Position numbers and translations under genes: made by a program. A stretch of DNA of 64,000 nucleotides, from contig NC_045144.1 of assembly GCF_008831285.2 (NCBI RefSeq), positions 2,544,001 through 2,608,000 of the forward strand, written 5' to 3'. The notes beneath the pieces were generated by a model. That model saw only the letters and a list, made by a program, of their open reading frames with translations, had not been told where the DNA came from and made no database searches. Positions 13,301 through 25,300 of the stretch are shown one piece after another; the stretch's first letter is position 1, and the number at the start of each line of letters is the position of its first letter. Origin of the DNA: Nymphaea colorata. Lineage: Eukaryota > Streptophyta > Magnoliopsida > Nymphaeales > Nymphaeaceae.

Positions 13301-16300
13301 TGATGATGAAGATGAAATAATGAAGTTAAAGAAACTGTTGGCGATCGAGTTTGATCTTAAGGACCTTGGTAAGTTGAAATACTTCCTTGACATAGAAATT
13401 GCTAGGTCTGGGACTAGCCTTGTGCTAAATCAACGAAAGTACACTCTAGATTTGTTAAAGGAGACTGGGAAACTAGGGTGTAGACCAGCTTCTACTCCTC
13501 TAGATGCTGGCCATAAGCTAAGTCTTAGAGACGGGGAGCCACTCTGTGAAGAGGCAAAAAGAAGATATCAATGTCTTGTAGGGAAGTTAATTTATCTTAC
13601 TCTCACTAGACCTGATATTACCTTTGCTGTGAATGTGATGAGCCAGTTCATGCATGCTTCCACGGATGCCCACTTGAAGGCTGTTGACAGGATCTTGTGC
13701 TACTTGAAGAGGAATCCTGGCAAAGGTCTCTTATATGTCAAGCAAGACACTCTTGGGATTGAAGGTTATTCAGATGCAGACTGGGTAGGTTGTATTGACA
13801 CTAGGAGGTCCACCTCTGGCTATTGTATTTATTTGGGAGGGAATCTCATAGTGTGGAGAAGTAAAAGGCAAGATGTTTGTTCGCGTTCCAGTGCTGAAGC
13901 AGAATACAGAGCTGTTGCTATGGGAGTTTCCGAGCTTTTATGGCTGAAAGTATTGTTGACTGATATTGGTATAAAGGTTGAAGAACCAATGAAGATGTAT
14001 TGCGATAACAAGTCTGCAATTAACTTGGCCAACAACCCTGTGCTTCATGACAGAACAAAGCATGTTGAGATTGACCGACATTTCATTCGAGAGAGAATTG
14101 ATGCTAAAGAACTTGTACTTCCTTACATGAGATCTGAAGACCAAACGACTGATGTTTTGACGAAGGCTTTATCTTCGACCTCATTTGAGAGAAATGTATT
14201 TGATGAATTTAAGAGAGCTAAACTTTGATTAACTTCGAAAGAATCCCTAACTCCTCTTTATATAGACTAGTGGAGAGGGATAAGTTACAAGAAAGTCATT
14301 AAAAAGAAACATTATTACACAAGTGCCCTCTCAAGCCTAATACTGAGTATAAACACGTCTTAACACTCCCCCTCAAGTTGGAGCGTATATGTCAAATAAG
14401 CTCAACTTGGAACAACAACTTTGGAATGGTCCTCTTGCAAGAGCTTTAGTAAAAATATCAGCAGTTTGCCCTGTAGTTGAAATATGGGAGGTACTTACAA
14501 ACCCCTTTTGAATCATGTCTCTGGTATAGTGACAATCTACTTCAACATGCTTGGTTCTCTCATGGAAAGCAGGATTATTAGCAATAAACAGAGCAGCTTT
14601 GTTATCACCTAACAATTGCATAGGAAGAGACACTTCCACAGTAAGATCCAACATCAGAGATCTAACCCACATAACTTCAGCAGTAGCCTGAGCCATAGCT
14701 CTATACTCAGATTCTGCACTTGATCTGGCAACCACTGTCTGCTTCTTACTCTTCCATGTGACCAAGTTGGATCCAATAAACACACAAAACCCAGTAGTGG
14801 ATTTTCTGTCAAGGTGACATCCCGCATAATCAGCATCAACATACACAGATATAGTGAGAGATGTACCATTTTGAAAGAAGAGTCCCATTCTTGGTGAATT
14901 TTTTAGATACCTGAGAATCATCATGGCAGCATCCCAATGGACTTTCTTGGGCTTATCCATAAATTGACTCACTCTGCTGACAGCATAGGCAATATCAGGT
15001 CGAGTAACAGTGATATATAGGAGCTTCCCAACAATCCCTCTATATTGTCTAGCATCAACATCTTCAGTATCATCATCATACAAGCGAGTATTGATGTCCA
15101 TGGGTGTAGAGGCAGGTCGACATCCTAGCATACCTGTCTCTTGCAAAACATCAGTAACGTATTTCCTTTGGCACATGATAAGACCCTTCTGATTTCTAGC
15201 AAACTCAATACCTAGGAAATAGCGTAGCTCACCAAGATCCTTGGTGACAAAGTGTCGTCCAAGGACGCCCTTGATGTTGGAAATCCCCTGAATATCATCC
15301 CCTGTAACAATGATATCATCAACATAGACAAGAACTATCACTGTACCTGTAGAAGTTTTCTTGACAAAAAGGGAATGATCAGCCGAAGAACGTCTGAAGC
15401 CCTCATTCTCAATATTCTCTGATAATTTTTGGAACCAAGCTCGAGGACTTTGTTTCAGACCATAAATTGCCTTTCTCAATCTGCACACTTTCTGACACTC
15501 CCCCTCAGCAACAAACCCTGGTGGTTGCTGCATATACACTTCTTCATGTAGGTCACCATACAGAAAGGCATTTTTGACATCAAGATGTGATAGAGACCAA
15601 TTCTTGCTGACGGCAACAGCGAGAAGAACCCGTAAAGAAGCATGTCGTGCCACAGGAGAGAAGGTATCATAATAATCAACCCCATAAGTCTGAGTATAGC
15701 CTTTAGCAACCAGGCGAGCCTTATATCTCTCAATGTGGCCATTTGCTCTGTATTTAACAGTAAATACCCATCGACAACCAACAATAGCTGCATCAGATGA
15801 AGGAGTAACTAGTGTCCAGGTGCCTCTAGACTGAAGGGCATCCATCTCTTCTTGCATAGCTGCGGCCCATTTGGGATCAGAAAGAGCGTCCATGGGAGTC
15901 TGTGGAAGAGCTACAGCCGACAGTCCCTTGACAAACTGTCGGTAAGTAGGAGTGAGTCTAGCCATGGATAAATGACCAGAGAGAGGATGCAAAGTGCAAC
16001 TGCGTTTGCCTTTCCTTTGAGCAATGGGCATATCAAGTTCATTAATATGAGGACCAGGAGCATGCTCTGGAGAGTCCCCTGTGTCATCATCACATAAAGA
16101 ATGGTCAGCAGGATTTGTGTGTTCAGGAAGTACCTTGGGCATGCTGGGCGAAGGCACAGGAGCACAGGGGGCAGGTTGAACAGGTTTAGTGCGACGTTGG
16201 TAGATAGCCCCAAAACGCGAAGCAACGGGTTGTGGATAACTCATGAGAGGTAAAGGAAGGTGGACTTCATCACTAAATTCAGGCACCCTTAATTGAGTTC

Positions 16301-19300
16301 CATTTGGAGAGAAATAAGAGGTGGACTCAAAAAATGTAACATCAGCACTCACATAATATCGACGAGTAGAAGGATCATAACAACGATATCCCTTTTGAGT
16401 GCGGGAATAACCAACAAAGATCGTTTTGATAGCCCGAGGGGATAACTTATCTCTCCCAGGACCAAGCAACTGAACAAAGGCAACACATCCAAAAATACGA
16501 GGCGCAACAGAAAACGATTCTCTGTCAGGAAAAAGAACAGAGAAAGGAATAAGATCTCCCAACACAGATGACGGCATGCTGTAAGAACAGCATCTCCCCA
16601 ATAAGAATGGGGAACATGGCTGTGGATGATAATGGTTCTGGCGACATCAAGAATATGGCGGTGTTTTCTTTCAGCAATCCCGTTTTGTTGAGAGGTATAG
16701 GCACAAGAAGTTTGGTGAATGATACCCTTATCCCTGAAAAATTGTTCTAAAGAGGAAGCACAGAACTCAAGAGCATTGTCAGAGCGCACAATCTTGACAC
16801 AAGTATCAAACTGAGTCAGAATTTCATTGATAAAATTTTTGATTACATGACCCGCTTCAGATTTGTGTTTCATAAGAAAAACCCAACTAACACGACTGTA
16901 ATCATCGACAGCAACAAGATAATACCGATGACCCTGAAGGTCAGGAGTACGACTCGGGCCCCAAACATCAAAATGAAGTAACTCAAACACAGAGTGGCTA
17001 CTTCTACTGGACCGCGGAGGAAAGGATGACCGATGGTGTTTGCCTAACTGACAAGACTCACATTGAAAAGACGACTTAGGAGACAGCTGAGGGAGAACAT
17101 GCAGCAGTTTCTGAAACGGGAGATGTCCAAAACGTAAGTGCCAAGTATAAGCCGAGGATGAGGACGACCCCGACGAGGTAGATCCAGCAAAGGGAAAGGA
17201 ATGCACTAGCCTGTAGAGACCTCCCTGTTCACGGCCACTGCCAATCACCCTGCCCGTCAGTATATCCTGAAACACAAGAGAGGAAGAGTCAAATATAGCA
17301 CGACAATTTAATTCTCTGGTAATCTGACTGATAGAAAGTAGGCTATGGGGGAATTTGGGTGCATGAAGAACGTGCTGCAGCGGCAATGATGAAGTAAGTT
17401 GGACCTCTCCATGTCCAACAACTGGTGAATATTTTCCATCTGCTAGAATAACCGAACGACCCGGTGGAGTAGGGATGTAAGAGGTGAATTGCGTCTTATC
17501 CCTACAGAGATGTGTCGATGCACCAGAATCAATAAGCCAATCTGTAGTGTGAGGAGCAGAGCAGACTGTACAGGCAGAATACGTACCAGATGAAGAAGCA
17601 CTCGCAGCGGTAGAAACAGTAGAAGTGGTCGGACCAGGGGCTTGATGGGCGCTGTCGCCAATCAAGTGCCTCAACTGAGAGAGAATGTCATCTACATGCA
17701 GCTCACTGGAGGAGGCAGTGTGCTGAGGCTTAGGCTGCTCAGGAGAATCAGTAGATACAGTCTGATTTGCAAACGCTGGACGACCATGTTTCTGCCAACA
17801 CTTATCCACAGTATGACCAATGCGGTGACAAAACTGACATACAGGGCGCGAAGGGGTATTGCCACGGCCACGGCCCCCTCGTCCTCTGGCAAAAAAGGGT
17901 CCACCTCTGCCACGAGTAGCAAGCATAGCAGAAGTGGTATCAGGAACAGTCGATGCAGAGATCGGAATTCTGCTGAGCCTACTGTAAGCCTCATCAATAG
18001 GAGGAATCGAGGGACTAGTAAGCATTTGGTTCTTTGCGGATTCATAAACAGAGTCTAAACCAGAAAGAAAGACCCCTACCATAAGCATATCTCTGTATGC
18101 CTTTTGTTGTTCACACTTGCATGCGGGAAAGTAGCTATTCAGTCTCTCAAACATGGATTTGAGACTAGAATAATAAGTGTGAAGAGGTCGGCCATCTTGT
18201 CGCATCTGATGAATATCATGATGAAGCTGCATAATGCGCGTTTCATTTCTCGCCTGTGAATACGTGGCAGCAAGGGAATCCCACATATCCTTTGCACTGT
18301 CCTTGTGCAAGACTTCATTTGCAATTTCTTGAGAGAGAGTACCAACAATCCATACCATAACCAACGAATTATCTTTAAACCAAGTAGTATATTTTCCTAC
18401 CTTCTGTACGGGCTCGGGCTCCAATATGAGATGTTCCTTCTCATGAGCGATCAAGGTTCTTTTTACTTGCATGGCCCACATCTCGTAATTACCCCCATCC
18501 ATTTGGGTGATAATGCTGGAAAATGGGGAACTCTTCATCTCTCCCGACGATACAAAGGAAGAGGGATTAGCGCCACTGCTAATTTCAGACATCTTTCAAC
18601 ACAAGGAGGAAACCGAGCCACGGAATAGGAAGTGCAGGCAAAAAGAATACAATCACATATCGAAAGACAACATGCTGATCATGAAGCAATATGCAGTGAA
18701 CGCATGTAGCAATCCAGAAGTCTGATCGGCGGGAAGAGGCAACAGCAGAACTGAACGAAGAGAGATACCAGAGACGACGCTGAGAAGAAAATCAGCGTGC
18801 AGAACCTCGGGCAGAGCAGCGGCGGAACAGGAGCAGCGGAAAGCGGAGCAGCGTGCAGCGGAGGAGCAGCGTGCAGAGCAGCGGCGGAGCAGGAGGACAG
18901 GCGAAGCAGCAACGGGCGCAGGCGTTCAGTCTGCTGGGCGGAGCAACGGCAGAGTGCACACGCGGCGGCGGCGCAGGCGGACGGGCGCAGGCGGACGGGT
19001 GCAGGCGGACGGGCGCAGGCAGAGGCGGCGCAGGCAGAGGCGGCGCAGGCGGACAATGGGTAGGGCGACGAGGGGAAGCAGGGCTGGGTCGGGCGGCAAT
19101 GGACAGGGCGCGGTCGGGCGACAATGGACAGGGCGGCAATGGGCAGGGCTGGGTCGGGCGGCGGCAGCTGATGCCGATCAGGCGGCGGCCGGCGCCGCTC
19201 AGTCGGCGACAACTCGCTGAGGAGGAGACGGCTGGTGCTCTGATACCATGATGAATTTAAGAGAGCTAAACTTTGATTAACTTCGAAAGAATCCCTAACT

Positions 19301-22300
19301 CCTCTTTATATAGACTAGAGGAGAGGGATAAGTTACAAGAAAGTCATTAAAAAGAAACATTATTACACAAGTGCCCTCTCAAGCCTAATACTGAGTATAA
19401 ACACGTCTTAACAGTATTCAAGTTGGGCATGTTTGATATGTATGCCCAACTTGAGGGGGAGTGTTGAAGTATGTTAGATGGGTCTCGGGACCGGGTCCGG
19501 ATCCGTATCCGATCCAACTTGTAGCCCTTGTTGGGCATTATTTAAGTCGTGTAACCCTAATCCTTATGGTGTGAATGAAAGACTAAGGAGAGAGAGAGTC
19601 TGGCGGCTAGTGGGCACCGGCTCCTCCTCATTCGTGGTTTTTTCCCTCTTGTTGAGGGTTTTCCACGTTACATCGTGATCGTTGTTTCTCTTCCTCTTCT
19701 TGTTCGTGTTTCTACAGTTCTCCATTTATGTTTTCATTGTTCACCTGAAACCTAGCTTTAACAATTTCTCCCATGTTTAGTTGTTCACTGTCTGCATTCT
19801 TTTTTCATGAACTCGTGTACATTTTTTTGCCAGGATCTGCTTACACTTGAACTGTTCTCCAACATATTCCTTTCTAAAAAAATATGATCCATTCTGCATG
19901 TGAATATATCATGCTACAAGAAATTGTTTCTTCATGTGAAAATATTGTATCTTACTATTTTAACGTTCTCATGTAAGAATATCATGGTATGCATTTCCTT
20001 TTGCCACTCACTAAATTAAGAGTTCTCTATGTTCTTGAGCTGACTCTGCACTATTTATATCTCCGTGTTTGTTATGTGCAGGACAGAAGTAAATGGTTCA
20101 AAGAGCTTGTGAGTACTTATTTCTCATTTTCAAGATATATCTTTGTTGTTACATAAAAGTACCCTTTTTGAGCTGCTGACTGTCACTATATCAATAAGAA
20201 GTGTTGATAAGGTTCCACTACGTGTATGTGTCCTGGCGATTGAGAGGTTTTAGTTGCTGAGCTTAAGAAACTCCCATAGATCTATTTATAATATTAGTGT
20301 CAAGAGTTCCTGACTGGTCCTGGGTTATCTTCTGCATAGTCATGTTGTACATGCCTCACCTTACCCAGCTCTGCTGCTGAGGTGCCTTAATTTGTTTTAT
20401 TTTATTTTTTTAAAATTCTTTCATCTTTTCTTCTTCTTCTTCTTTTATTGCTTTCTTCTTTCCCTTTCTTCTTCCTTGCCATATGTCCATGTTTTAGTTA
20501 TGGCCTACCATGTTCCAGTGAACCTACACCAACTATGTTATGCTATGTCTACTATCATATGAGGTCCCTTCCATTTTGGTGAAATTCCTTTATTTGTCTC
20601 CACCATCATGCCTACTAGCGAAAGCTTATTGTGGACATGTACATTGAGAATGGAAGGGAGGAGTTGATATGTTACTTGGTTGGAGTCAGGTATTTCCAGA
20701 TGGGTCAGATATCGGGGCTGTTGATCGCCTAGCTGTGATCCATGTTGGGGATGAGTTGGAACTAGAAAGTTCAAATCCATTCTCAAGAAACTAGACTTCT
20801 TGCTCTGAGCAATGCCATATATTACCAGTCATGGGGACCTGAACTTGTTAGATAAACTGATCCAACCTATATTGTATCCAATAGGATCTGGGTTTGGGAT
20901 GAGAAATGGAAGTCAACATAAATATTCAGGTTGGACCTATGTGGTTTCATCAGTAATAGGTTAGGTGTAGAAGTCACCAAGGCCTTGTTGAGTGACTAGT
21001 CGTTTTTGGACTTTTTACCTTATTTTTTAAAATTTAAAGTATGATAACTTTTACACAGTTAAGAAAATGTTGTGAGAGTCAGATATGCCATATGTATCCC
21101 TGTTTTGAATTTGGATTTTCTCTCTTTCCCCCTCTCTTTCCCTTTCTCCCTCTATCTACTGAGGCTTCTGGGCAATATGCTTTTATATCCTGCATATATA
21201 TTTTCCGTCTATATGTAAATGTCTGGAATCTGGGTATATTTCTCCGATGCGTATGTACATATCTGGCATATATTTCTGCAATATAAATATCTGTTTGCTT
21301 CTTTTTGCATATAGATAAGTCACATTGGATACCTAAATTTCCATTTATTGTTGAGGGATGCTACATAAAGTGGGCGAACCATGTAGTTTACAAATATTAC
21401 AAGGGACAATGTTACATGGTTATTTATGATGACAAGAAGTAACTTTTATATTTTCTTGATTGTTTGTTACCTTCAACTTAGAATCTGACAACTTTTCTTG
21501 CCTATAATTCTACTGTGTGTGATATTCTTATTTTCCTTCAGACATGGGAAGAGCAGATGCAGAAAGCTCAGGAACATGGAAAACTGGTCTTGCTTAGTAA
21601 TCTGGATCCATCTTACAATTCAGCAGAAGTAGAGGTAACTTGTCCTATGTGAAATGCTCCTGGTGAATGTAGTAACCAATAATCCCTTTTTTTAAAATTA
21701 AATTATGAACTTAAGGGTATCTACATGAGTGCATTATATTTCAAACACCAACCATAGTTCCATCTCAGGGTTCTATTCCAAAACCAATATTGTAAAAGGT
21801 GTATCATAATGTGTGTCGGTCGGGCTGACCTATACATTGTATCGTAATGTGTTGTAAATGTAGCATAACATATCGTAGAATTTATTTTTTAATTCAAAAA
21901 ATAGAAAAAAATCAGGGAATATGTATTCCATATAAAAACACATCTCACATAAAGCATGTTCATGATTCATAATTCATCAGCTATAATAGGTCAATTATCA
22001 ACAACACATTCAAAATGACAATCACAAGTTTTTTTGGAAAAACTGAAATTTTTTATGTTTTTCAAAAGAAGATGATTTTTAAATACATTTTAATCTTTTG
22101 AGTTTTATGAATAGTTATATCAATATTTTTGTAAGAAAATTAATAGTAAGCTTATAATTTAGTATGTACTATGTATATTTTTTATTTTTAAGTTTGTTGG
22201 ATTCTTGAGATTTTCCTGAGATTTTTCTAAGAAAAGTAAATTCTGATTAATACTTAAGAAAACTCTCCCTGATAAAAATTTGACTGTCACATTTATGACA

Positions 22301-25300
22301 ATGGTTTGAATTATTTAGCCTAATCCATAACTCTGCAGCTGAACAATCATGAGGAATCAATATCAGCACCTCTTGGAACAAGGTCGAATTGTTGTCGGTT
22401 TGACCAAAGCCTGATCTCATTTCAAATCCAAGCCATGCATTTAAGATTTCAAATATCTTAGTCGAGGCATCCCTTTTATCATCATTTTCTTCTTGCATAA
22501 TAAATTATGGCAGTGCTGAAATTGAATCATCCGGATGCCCAGAAAGGTTTCCCTCCTTATAAAAAAGGATTTGCCTTCTCCAAGTCAGAAAGTTGGAATG
22601 ATTGAGTTTCCAAAAGCAAGTTGGAAGGTTTGAGAAGGACTGGAAGAGAAGTCCTTGCTTTTGAATTGGAATTTAGAAAGGAAGTATTATTGGTATGGAA
22701 TATAGGCAGATTTCGTCAATGTAAATAAGTGGCTGCAGCATACTTTTCCTGAGGGATTGATTCTTTTTTTCTCTTTTCCTCCATTTTTTGTTTTCTTTTA
22801 AAATCAGCACCTCCAAGAAAATAAGCCCGAATCTTGTTTTGATGTCATCTTAACCAGATATATGCTGCAGAACCTTCAAACTGGTTGAATGCAGAAACCG
22901 AATAATGATATAGTTTTGTGAGCCATTCAAAACAATGAAGAAAGGGGATTTTTAATCAGTTTTCAGATGAAATTGAAAGTGAATGTCTGCAAACAATGGA
23001 CAAAGTGCCCTCTTGCTTTTATTGACTTAGGGACTGCAGTTATAAAAGAAAGAATAAAATTGTGTGGGGGTTTTGAACTTGGAAGATGAGAAAGGAAGAT
23101 TGAGGGTTTTGTACAACTATGGTTTGGTTTTGATGAAATTAGGGGTTTTCAAGCTTAAGAAAGTATGACAGACTTGGGATATGAAAAGCAATCAGTGAAA
23201 CAGAATGTATTTGCTGTAGATACATAAAGGGAAGTCAATTAGGAATTGAGAAGAAGAAGAATAGAAACAATTCTCCTAAATGAAAGTAAAAATTTCTTAA
23301 CTTAGAAGTCAACTATAGATCTTTTTTAGGATTGTCTCATGGAGCAAATCACAGCATTTGAATGTAAACTAGCTCTGATTCCTTGTCAGGTTTTGGAAGA
23401 ACAGCCTCCATAATCTATGTTTACTGAAACTGAGAAGGAAGACAAAGGAGTTTGTAGAGGACATAACCTGATTCCATTTAATTATATATTGTGAGAAAAC
23501 AAAACATGTGTTAATAATGCTCATACTTACAAGAGCAGTATTAGAAGTGCATACACAAATACGCCCCAGGATATACCACATGTTTATCTAGTTGACATCT
23601 TAGACATTTTAACCATTTCTGGATTATGAATTGGATGTCCAAATAAAATATAGATAAGAAAAGGTTTTAGAATTTAGGGGAAAAATAAATGAAGGGTTGA
23701 AAACTTCTCCCATATGAGGAACAAAAATTGCATAACTTGCTCTTTTTAGATTGCACAAGGCATGAAAAATTGGTGTACTTTTTTTGTATAAAAATCTTTT
23801 AAGATGCTATTTTGTTTCTCCCTTTTAGCATTTCGGTATATAGTTTTCCAAAATATTAACAACACTGTCTTAGTTGAGCTATATGACCTACTTGTTTATT
23901 TTTCAGGAAATAATCTGGAGTGGTTTTCGAGAAAAATGCAAAGCCAAAGTTTTACAGTTTACTTCATTTTCCAGCCCCCATTGTGGTGAGTATTGAAGGA
24001 CATTCACAGAAGGACATTCACATGTTTGATCCATTCAGTAGCTGTTTGCCTGATGATGAGTTTGTTGAACAGCATGAGTATTCATGTTTACTAGATTAGT
24101 CTAGCCAAGATGTTAACTTGTAAATTCTAATGTTCCATTCAATTGCTTCCATAATAGGTCAAGCATTTGTCATCTTCATGACAAGGGAAGCTGCAGAACT
24201 AGTCATTAAAAGGCTTAATGAGGGATGCTTCATGTTGTCAAGTGGAAGGTAGTGTGCTTGTATTATGTATTAAAATGCCATGTTAGTTTGGTTATTTGTC
24301 ATGATACTAACTTTTTTTTTGAATGAGGGAATATGTACCGTTGGCTTCTGTCATATGGTTCGATTTTTCTAAAAGTTCACTTGTTTATAGCATATTCATG
24401 ACAAAGGAAATAAGTTATGTAATGGAGGAAAATGATGGTTTATTAGAAATGGTTTTGTTTGTTTTGCTGAATAAATGTGGTAGTTTACATTAAGATTATT
24501 GTATGTTTTGTCACAAGGTTCTGTGGACTTTTTGTGGATTGGTGCTTTTGACTTTCTGGATTATTGATACGAGGTTGGCATAATTGTCAAAGGTATGAGA
24601 TCTATTCAGATCTCACAGCAGGAAGGAATAAAAGGTCAAATAGGTGAAAAATGATTCTGGAGTTCTAGACTTTGAAGGGATGCCTGCTTATGTTCTGGAT
24701 TGTTGGGTAGGCTCCATATTATGGTAAAGATGTTAAGTAAATGTCTGAGCCCCTAATGTAGATTTTCAGTGAAAAATATTCCTGCTTTGTCCTATTGCAA
24801 TTGTCATGTAGACAAGAGATCTGTTTGAATTTTGGACAAAGACTGGAATATATCGAGAGATGATTTCTTGATAATCTTTTCCTGAGTTAGCTGTTCTATT
24901 GATGTTTGGCACTTTCGTTTATACACTCAAGTAAATAGATATCCTGCGTGACTGCGTCTAGTTACGTTATATGCATTATTGGAATGAACATTGTGCAGAC
25001 TGGTGATTGCATTTCTTGCAATGTGCAATTGTGTGGAGCCCAGAGAATCAGAGATATAAAATAGCTGCTCCTTGTCCATCAGTCTTGCTGTCATTTTCCA
25101 TTTCTATTTCTGCAGGATCTGAAAAATAGTAGCAAATTACTTCTGGAGAAAAGATCAAATGATGGATGATTACTGAAGATAGTTGGAGCCAGTGCCCTTT
25201 ATCAACGTCTTTAGGCTAGCAGCTAGACATTTCCATCTATAGACATACAGGCCTGATGGCCATGCTGGTCTATCTTTCTGCATTTATTGTGGCCACTATG

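Larger units (their letters stand above)
14201..19413 (-). mobile_element. nearly intact Ty1/copia retrotransposon nested antisense
   Basis: 165-bp LTRs at 14201-14365 and 19249-19413 differ at about one position. They are bounded by the perfect duplication GTATT (14196-14200 and 19414-19418). On the - strand the iMet PBS (complement of 19237-19248) follows the 5' LTR, and a polypurine tract (complement of 14366 onward, CTTGAGGGGGAG) precedes the 3' LTR. The single gag-pol frame is interrupted by one small out-of-frame deletion. It is the youngest-looking insertion of the window and sits antisense to ASI1 and to its host copia. Confidence 0.95.
9667..19716 (+). mobile_element. Ty1/copia retrotransposon with gag lost, host of a nested copia
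   Basis: LTRs at 9667-9919 and 19462-19716 (TGTTGAAG...TTTCTACA) differ by about one substitution and a 2-bp indel. The iMet PBS starts at 9920 and the polypurine tract (TTGAGGGGGAG) ends at 19461. Removing the nested antisense copia (14201-19413, duplication GTATT) restores about 4.8 kb. The protease-integrase-RT-RNase H order defines copia. A gag with zinc knuckle is missing; the space after the PBS instead has a GCC/GCT repeat and a piece with TTGGCGCCCACCGTG, a sequence more typical of gypsy leaders. The flanks (AATTG left, GTTCT right) do not match, so the element may have been rearranged after insertion. Confidence 0.9.
2373..20081 (+). other. ASI1: ASI1 intron 2, 17.7 kb, filled with nested LTR elements
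   Basis: Donor GTAAGT at 2373 and acceptor TTATGTGCAG ending at 20081. Bases 2373-3283 are AT-rich unique intron with nothing recognisable. Then come the PHD-carrying LTR element (3284-9471), 195 bp of intron (9472-9666), the copia pair (9667-19716) and 365 bp of intron. More than 90% of the intron downstream of 3284 is transposon. Confidence 0.88.

Noticed and set aside
10642-14200. Treating copia pol pieces as separate host genes
   Set aside because: The domains are in copia order between matching LTRs with PBS and polypurine tract; breaks are single lesions in one frame set.
18679-19251. Pro/Ala-rich and Arg/Gly-rich open frames
   Set aside because: They lie in the GC-rich untranslated leader of the antisense copia and have no domain.
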